Assembly: GCF_019059575.1 (NCBI RefSeq)
Contig: NW_024881790.1
Span: 248,001-312,000 of the forward strand
Reading direction: 5' to 3'
Length of the DNA stretch: 64,000 nucleotides
Source of the DNA: Amphibalanus amphitrite
Taxonomy: Eukaryota; Arthropoda; Thecostraca; Balanomorpha; Balanidae
Shown: piece after piece, positions 57,901 through 64,000 of the stretch
Numbering within the stretch: the stretch's first letter is position 1
Layout of the letters: each line of letters starts with the position of its first letter
Notes under the pieces: model-generated
Seen by the model: only the letters and a program-made list of their open reading frames with translations
Told to the model about the DNA's origin: nothing
Databases searched by the model: none
Made by a program: the position numbers and the translations under genes

Positions 57901-59008
57901 CAGAACACGTGCCTATGAATGTGAATAACAATGTGATATCATGTCGATTTCTCCTAATGTTAACCCTCGCCGGCACAGGCCATTTTGACTCTGGTTGGCA
58001 GAGTTTTTCACGTTTGCCCCAAGGTCACTCAATCATCAAAGCAATATTTCAGTTTTTCAGCATGGGAACTTTGAGAATGTTTATTTTTTAGTTTTCTTGA
58101 CTTATGTCTTGGGGGGGGGGGGGGCAAACGATAGTATGGCCCCCCTTTTAACCGTCTTGGGGGGGCCATGGCCCAGTTGGCCCCCCTTGGATCCGCCCTT
58201 GCCTTGACCTGACCTTGACCTGACCTTGACCAAAACGTGACCTAAGCTGGCCCCAAAGGCTGCCTGACCCACATAATCGCATTTGTCATGTAAAATGGAC
58301 CATAAAACATGATTCACACGACACTTTCATATTGTGACCCCCCGTGACCTGACCTCTGTGACCTGACCTGGTATTAGTGACCTCAAATAGCAAAATTTGT
58401 TTTAGAAGAACATTTCCCCATCGATGACTTTCAATGAAATACATTTTACTCGATTTTACAACGCATTTCTTGAAATGCCTGTAAACGGTGAAAATCTGAC
58501 CTTTGACCTGACCTGTGACGTCATCGGTTTGACCTAGGCCAATAAAATTGGGTCACAAGGTAGTTCCCTGATAGGGCTATCCAACACCGTTGGCCGCTTG
58601 TCGCTAGGTTGCGTGGTTCTCGAGATCTTAGGGGGGGGGGGGCAAGATGCCCCCCCCCAACAGGGCGCGTTGCTCGGCAGAGCCCAACGGGGCGCGGGTT
58701 AATAGGGCTATCGAATGCGCTTTTCCGCGGCGCTGTAGCTCTATTGGTTCCCGAGTTATGCGTTGGCTTCCTGGAAATTGTCGACATTCGACCTGAAAAT
58801 CGGCGAAATTTTGCCTTCAATGACCTCTGGTGACCTGACCTTTGACCTGACCAAAAAAGTGAACGAAGTGATTTCGTCATTATTTTTGGCGACGCCGCCT
58901 TCCGCGTATCGCTACGTGGACCAGGAGCCGAGTTTGAAGGGGAGTGTTCAAACACCCCCCACCCCAGCAGGGCGTGGAATTCCAGGAGCCCCAGCCGGGC
59001 GCGGGTTA

Positions 59009-59822
59009 AGCGGAGTACGTGGATTTATTAAGCGGATTTGTTAACTATAGGTATCTATGGGGAAAATCCATTAATAGCTCAAGCGGCCACAATAAGCGGC
59101 TGGATTTATTACGAGCGAGCGAGCGCAGCGAGCGAGCGAGTTCATACTGAATTAAGGGAAAATCCTGAGTACATATGAGCGGCCGGCCAGCCGTGGGGAC
59201 GCTCTTCAAAAGCTAATATCTTAGGAACGGGACATCCGATTGACAAGCGGTCTTCTTTACTGAATGTCACTTGGACGTAAAAGTTCTGTGGTGTGATGGC
59301 CACCATGCGTTCTTGCCAACCACCGCACGTGGCGCGTGGTAAAGTTGGACATTTTTTAAGAACCCCCAAAATTGCAACCTCAATAACGGCACAACGGTTG
59401 GGCCGCGTGAATTGAAACTCGGTACACAGTTAGGTCTCCATCAGATAATTCATCTGCATGTGTTAAGTTTGGGGTGCTACAGCACGTGCGCACGTGCAGG
59501 GGGCGCTCCCAGATCTCTAGAACGGCTGGGCCGATTGCGCGCTCAAATTTGGTACACGGTTGGGGACCAGTTAGTAGGGTACCGTGCAAACGCCATTTTG
59601 GACCCCGCTTGCACGTGCGCACGTGCAGAATGCCGCTTCCAGATCTCAGGAACGGCTGGGCCGATTGCGTTCAAATTTGGCACACCGCTAGCGACCGGTT
59701 AGAAGGGTGCTTTGCACAAGCCCGTTGGAAGTACCCTCTCGCCCTTGCGCACGTGCAGGGCTCACTATCTCGCTCGCTCGTTCTTCGCACAAAAGGCGTT
59801 TTACTGGTTATCCGTGGATATA
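59009..59822. other. Internal part of the pogo-like element with E-box palindromes
   Basis: It contains TTATTAAGCGG words, a GCGA tetramer run (59110-59135) and roughly 125-bp repeated modules of the form CTGGGCCGATTGCG...TTTGG(T/C)ACAC. Palindromes GCACGTGCGCACGTGC (59482-59497) and TGCACGTGCGCACGTGCA (59610-59627) separate the modules. Overlapping frames on both strands follow the repeats; no gene called. Confidence 0.55.
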
Positions 59823-60427
59823 TTAACCTTCGCCCCAGTGGGGGGGGGGGGGGGCATATGTTACCACACTGACGCGTTTTTTGCGTGTAGATAAAAACCG
59901 CGGCGCGTACGCGCCCGCTTGGAGTAGCTATTTGTACATCAATTTTGGACAATGTGTTAAATTTTTGACCCCAAGTCATGTCAGGTCAGGTCACCAGGTC
60001 AAGTTAACTGACCAAGCCTAAAAAAGTTTGCAATCATGTCTAGCCTGCAGTGTTTGTCAGAAAGGTTTTAAACTTGGTGGATTGCACGATGTTATGGGCG
60101 CCTACAAGTTGTATATCTCGGATTTTTTATATCCGTGACCTAAGGTCAGGCCAGTGGCGTGATTTTACCATTAAAAGTCAATGGAGAAAAATGAAAATGC
60201 CTCTAGATCCGTGTGTACGCATAGGAACAGTCCAAATATTTCATAATCACAATGATTTGGACCATTTGTGACGACCTAGGTGTCATTTTTGCTGATAGCC
60301 TCTAGAAAGGTCATCCGAGGTCATTTGAGGCTACAAACAGATTTTTGCCAATAACTCTCGATTGGAAAGAGATAGGACGCTGGGGTTGGCCTCATTGTGT
60401 TTGTCTTGTTGAGACGCATCGACTGAT

Positions 60428-62250
60428 TGTTTGTTTATTTGCTCATCACCAACAGGTACAGATAAAACCCGGTTACAGGTGAAGTCATGGATAAATATAA
60501 GATAAATCTATATAATACACGCAACCCTTCGGACGGACAAAAGCTCAATAAAAGCCAGCTCGTGCAGCATGGAGCCTTACAGAGGCCTTGTACACTGATA
60601 TCGGAGGATAAAAGAAGTCTAGATATGTGTTCTCTTAACCCGCGCCCCACTGGGGTCTGTGTATAACACGCCCTACTGGGGGGGGGGGGCTATTCATAGC
60701 CCCCCCTCCTAACTCCGAAACTACTGGGCCGATCGTCAAAATTCAAACGGCGTCTGATAGCCCCGGAAAAACTGTCGAGCGAAACCTAATTTCATTGACC
60801 TCGAGGTCACCGATGACGTCACAGGTCAGGTCAAAGTAAAAATTATTAGCACTTTGGCTTGTTCACATTTTGGGCTCTGGCCGCCGTCTTACAAGTCAGA
60901 TCAGGCTCATTTTTGGTTTCCACACTCGTGAACAGATGCTCTAGATACCTTGAGGGTACCAAACTTGTACTTTGATTTTCAGGTCAGGGTCAGGTCATCA
61001 CAGGTCACAAAAATATTATATCATGCGTCGGTCACGTGACACATGTTTTATGGTCCATTTAGGCCCTAGATTTCGAATTTGATGTCGTCTGTGTCATTCA
61101 AGGTCATTTTGAGTCGAAATTAGCTTAGGTCAGGTCACTTTCAGGTCAAAAAAGGTCAAATTTTGAAGTTAAAATTTTTCAACAAAAAAGGTGTCTATTG
61201 GATGCAATTTGAGCTCAGGAACACGATGGTGCCATTTATATTGGTGTACGATGCCAAATACGTACTGAAAAAGTGATTTGAAAAATTAATAATTGTGAAT
61301 TTTTTGCAATAATGCGTATAACTTGGCCATTTTTGAAGATATTTAGCTAAAACTTGCTAGAGTTAGTCATAATCATGCGTTCTGTCACATATATTCCGGT
61401 TTTTTCGAAAAGTCAAAAACTTTTTGAAAAAAATATAAAAATATAAATTTTGAATATTATTATATAAAATTTTCGAAATTTTCAAATTTTTGAAAATCCG
61501 AGATAGCAGTTTGATAGCGCGGTCAATTCTGAGTCCTTTCATGCAAAGAAATTGGATCTAGCTTAAAAACTGAGCTCTTGGGAGCGATTGCCGTGGTTCA
61601 ATGTTTTGCGTCGAAATCGGACGAACATGACGTCACTCTGACGTCATTTCCGGCCGACCTATGGTAGCTACGAAGTTCAAATTTTGACACAAGGTGTCAA
61701 ATTGATGCAGCCGAAGGTACTGAAAGTTTGGCGTCGATTCGTCAAGCGGTTTGGAAGTTATTGCAGAAAAACGGGAGGGGGGGCTATAAATAGCCCCCCC
61801 CCCCCAGTGGGGCGCGGGTTAAAAGCTCATTGCACCCCGATCGGGGATACGGCAGAAGGTATTGTTTTTTATCGTTGCCACTCGAGCAAACGGCACATGC
61901 CAAAGAGCTGGGGACCTGTTGCGTCTGACAGGTGTCGACAGCTGAAACTGATGTAGCAGCTGAAGACAGTCAATGTGGCCGTGAAACACACCGTAAAGGA
62001 ACATCAGGTCATGTTGCATGAGACGTGATTACTGATTTGATCGAGGGAACGTTAAAATGCTGAAGTAGGTGATCATAGCTAAGATTTTGTAAGCAAGTGT
62101 CACTAGAACAGGCCAGCCAGATGAGAAATGTGTGCTGAATACGTTCGAGTCTTTTGAGGTGAGTCACAGTGCACCCGACCAGACCACACTGCCGTATTCG
62201 ATGATGGAGCGAACATGAGCGTAAAACACAGACAGTAAAGTATTAAACCT
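60428..62250 (-). pseudogene. Non-LTR retrotransposon (LINE) 3' fragment
   Basis: On the minus strand, sequence from about 62240 encodes the C-terminal tail of a Jockey/CR1-like reverse transcriptase. It reads RSIIEYGSVVWSGAL, then after a frameshift HLKRLERIQHTFLIWLAC, then MFLYGVFHGHIDCLQLLHQF and RRNRSPALWHVPFAR. A 3' untranslated region (60634-60428) ends AGCAAATAAACAAACAATC. A type-F4 MITE (60639-61818) interrupts it at TTAA. It is 5'-truncated and frameshifted, so inactive. Related 3' tails (CACCAACAGG, ACAGGTGAAGTC) occur at about 21665 and 22035. Confidence 0.8.
60639..61818. mobile_element. piggyBac-like MITE, type F4, second copy
   Basis: TTAA at 60635-60638 and 61819-61822. 1180 bp, almost identical to 26162-27339 including both hairpin loops. 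It is inserted in the LINE 3' region. Confidence 0.93.
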
Positions 62251-62850
62251 TTTGACATGACATGACCTTTTCCGGTCAGGTCATGACCTTTCAAGTTCAA
62301 ATTTTCAAGTTGACCTTTCAAGGTCAAATTATAGTTCATTCGACGCGTCTCGGCGAGAAAAATACGATTCTGGCAATAGAAATGTCGTGACTTGTTTTAG
62401 TCAAAAGTTATTGTCGAAAAACACTTTTCGTAAAAACAGCTATTTTTGGATTTTTTGCCCTCTGGAGGCTAAACCGTTGACCTGAGGTCAATTTTGATGA
62501 TGACCTTATCAAAAGAAGAGTTTAAAAGCTATCGATTGAGTTTCCATGCGTTCTTCTAGCTATCATAGTTCCTGAGATGAATGCATGTTTTCTGAAAAAT
62601 ATGATGACATTTGGTAAATTTTGACCTTTGATGACCTCCAGTGACCCCAATATTGCTCTGAGATGAAAAAATGACCGAAATACTTTCAAACGTACGCATT
62701 AAGAGCTATGGACTGCTTTTTACCGCGTCTTTCTAGCCCTCTTAGTTCTTGAGTTAGAGGTGGGTGGTAACATATGCCCCCCCCCCCCCCCACTAGGGCG
62801 AAGTTGGCTGAGACCGCCACTGGGGCGCGGGTTAAGCGGATTCCACTGTA

Positions 62851-63286
62851 GTAAGATAGTTCAAAAAGGAACAAGGTAAGAAAGTCAATGAATGAATGAC
62901 AGCCAGAAGACATGGACAGTGAACTGCCAAGTTCGCAAATGGATGAAGACCAGTCAAAAGAATAAGACAAAAAACGCCGCGCAGGGTGGAACCGTGAACG
63001 CCACCCGCTTGGCAATGAAAAGGTGGAATGACTGGTTTGAAGTTTAAAAAAAGAAATTAGTCCGAACCAGTCCAAACCTTAGGGAGGATTCACAAGGACA
63101 GAGCCACCGCTAAGCGAAACTTGTTGCGCTGACCTTGCCATCTACCATCCGATCGCGCAATTCCGGTTCTATGGCAGAATTTAGAGTCCAAAGTTTAACG
63201 TGCGCACATAGCCGCGCTCGGCCGGTCCCCTCACTGACTTCGCCTGGCTACGGCCTGCCACCAACCGCAACCATACCTGTCAGGAC
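62851..63286. other. No gene recognised
   Basis: A plus-strand stretch near 62985-63042 reads KNAAQGGTVNATRLAMKRWNDWF-like residues. It vaguely resembles the N-terminal core of Crypton/KCTD1-type recombinases, but it is short with stops in all frames around it. Nothing else identifiable. Confidence 0.3.
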
Positions 63287-63480
63287 TGCATTGCGAGTCG
63301 GCATAGATTCAATTGACCGTAACTATTGGCGGCCCAGTTCGGTAAATGAGCATTGTGTTAGACTTACTTTGGACTGTTCGACAGTTTTCATTTCGTTAGT
63401 TTATCCGCTGTTCATTTTCGAACGGTGTCACAGTATATCGACAAGGGCACTTTATATCGACGCTGACAATAGATTTAGTC
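63287..63480 (+). repeat. 190-bp direct repeat, unit 1
   Basis: CATTGCGAGTCGGCATAGAT through GATTTAGT recurs at 63637-63830 with few changes. Both units hold the same open frame (VGIDSIDRNY...), which has no recognised family. Confidence 0.9.
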
Positions 63481-63636
63481 TTAGGTCACTTAATTTAGTC
63501 GCTTTGCGATTGAATTAGGCAATACAAAATTGATTTCGTTAACATATAATTCGATTTTTATATTTGTTTTTTTTTCATCGGACGATGAAAATATTAGGCA
63601 TGTGTTTTTGTGTTGATAAACTCATGTACACCTTTT

Positions 63637-63830
63637 TTCATTGCGAGTCGGCATAGATTCAATTGACCGTAACTATAGGCGGCCCAGTTCGGTAAATGAG
63701 CATTGTGTTAGACTTACTTTGGACTGTTCGACAGTTTTCATTTCGTTAGTTTATCGGCTGTTCATTTTCGAACGATGTCACAGTATATCGACAAGGGCAT
63801 TTGATATCGACGCTGACGATAGATTTAGTT
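63637..63830 (+). repeat. 190-bp direct repeat, unit 2
   Basis: Second copy, 350 bp from the first. The spacer is AT-rich with a TATTTGTTTTTTTTTC run. It could be a long-unit satellite or the terminal repeats of a small element. Confidence 0.9.
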
Positions 63831-63905
63831 GAGTATCCATGACAGGTTGGATGATGATGTAAATAATAAACCAAATTATTACAAATGCATTCAAATATAT
63901 TCAAA

Positions 63906-64000
63906 AAGACACACAAAGCTTTCGGTTCATGGAACCTTGATCACTGTGCAAAATTTGCACAGTGATCAAGGTTCCATGAACCGAAAGCTTTGTGTGTCTT
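63906..64000. repeat. Perfect palindrome, 47-bp arms, one-base centre
   Basis: From 63906 to 63952 the sequence is the exact reverse complement of 63954-64000, with a single A between. The palindrome reaches the last base of the window and may continue beyond it. Confidence 0.97.

Larger units (their letters stand above)
38174..58202. mobile_element. hAT-like element, 20 kb after internal insertions
   Basis: The left end CAAGGGCGGATCCAG and the right end GGATCCGCCCTTG are inverted repeats. Exact 8-bp duplications CCTTGACC lie at 38166-38173 and 58203-58210. G/C-rich runs sit just inside both ends, as in the small hAT MITE at 43594. No hAT transposase is visible. The original length is unknown because the interior has been filled by other elements. 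Confidence 0.7.
37485..58698. mobile_element. Type-F1 piggyBac-like MITE split by a hAT-like insertion
   Basis: TTAA at 37481-37484 and 58699-58702; ends CCCTCGCCCCGTTGGGG and GCCCAACGGGGCGCGGG. Left part 37485-38173 and right part 58211-58698 are collinear with the inverse of 15799-16973 and sum to 1177 bp, against 1175 bp for that intact copy. Confidence 0.78.
36640..59004. mobile_element. Type-F2 piggyBac-like MITE split by a nested insertion
   Basis: Left part 36640-37480, right part 58703-59004, outer TTAA at 36636-36639 and 59005-59008. Joined, the parts match the F2 copies in order and total about 1.15 kb against 1.19 kb, the left hairpin being partly deleted. The nested element enters at the internal GGCGTTAA site. 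Confidence 0.75.
59827..62831. mobile_element. piggyBac-like MITE, type F8, split by a LINE fragment
   Basis: TTAA at 59823-59826 and 62832-62835; ends CCTTCGCCCCAGTGGGG and CCACTGGGGCGCGGG; hairpins with GCATATGTTACC and GGTAACATATGC. Own sequence is about 59827-60428 and 62255-62831. It inserted at the TTAA within the right terminal repeat of the pogo-like element. Confidence 0.82.
35990..62848. mobile_element. pogo/Tigger-like element expanded to 27 kb by nested insertions
   Basis: Ends CAGTGGAATCTGCTTAATA (left) and the complement of CAGTGGAATCCGCTTAATA (right, itself split at TTAA) are flanked by TA (35988-35989 and 62849-62850). Its own sequence is 35990-36635, 59009-59822 and 62836-62848, about 1.5 kb, non-coding. 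The rest is later insertions at TTAA: 36640-59004 and 59827-62831. The reconstruction is an inference from matching ends and target duplications. Confidence 0.65.

Noticed and set aside
62981-63045. Crypton/KCTD1-like recombinase exon
   Set aside because: Only about 25 residues of weak resemblance with stops around it.

Overview
The window is eukaryotic nuclear DNA, most likely from an invertebrate animal. An arthropod, perhaps a crustacean, fits best, but I cannot name the species. It holds one convincing host gene, a single-exon atonal-family bHLH transcription factor on the minus strand at 1623-2174. Nearly everything else is transposon-derived: Helitrons, TTAA-flanked piggyBac-like MITEs, Tc1/mariner, pogo/Tigger and hAT relics, a Penelope-like retroelement, a LINE fragment, minisatellites and palindromes. 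Most long open frames are read-through of pentamer or 24-bp tandem repeats and are not genes.

Layout. 1-2600: a 38-42 bp minisatellite, then the bHLH gene, whose stop codon lies in a 35-bp triplicate repeat, then a CCAAT/E-box upstream region. 2571-5000: the end of a CACC-type transposon and a broken Tc1/mariner (DD35E-like) transposase interrupted by a tRNA-Arg-like SINE-bearing insert. 5260-15541: four Helitrons in direct head-to-tail tandem, each beginning near TCTA(C/G)TATTATAAATC, ending CTAG and carrying a long (TAGGG)n array. They are interrupted by a TA-flanked MITE, a CACC-TIR element, a TTAA-flanked AGGGACC element and a 640-bp segment copied from the mariner/SINE locus. 15542-35742: piggyBac-like MITEs (TTAA-CCC...GGG-TTAA) full of AGGTCA words, an unrecognised AGGTCA-free island at 18100-20384, a dead pogo/CENP-B-type transposase, a 65-bp satellite with a CRE in each unit, a hAT MITE and a fifth, inverted Helitron.

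35990-62848 reads as one deeply nested composite. A pogo-like element holds a piggyBac MITE, which holds a second one, which holds a hAT-like element with an 8-bp target duplication. That hAT interval holds further piggyBac, TIR, hAT, mariner and Penelope material. Removing the insertions restores each host to about its normal length. A second nest (piggyBac, LINE, piggyBac) sits in the right terminal repeat of the same pogo element. 62849-64000: a 190-bp direct repeat pair and a near-perfect 47-bp-arm palindrome running off the window end.

No set of genes here works as a pathway. The mobile elements visible are non-autonomous or inactivated. The bHLH gene should act alone as a DNA-binding proneural-type regulator.
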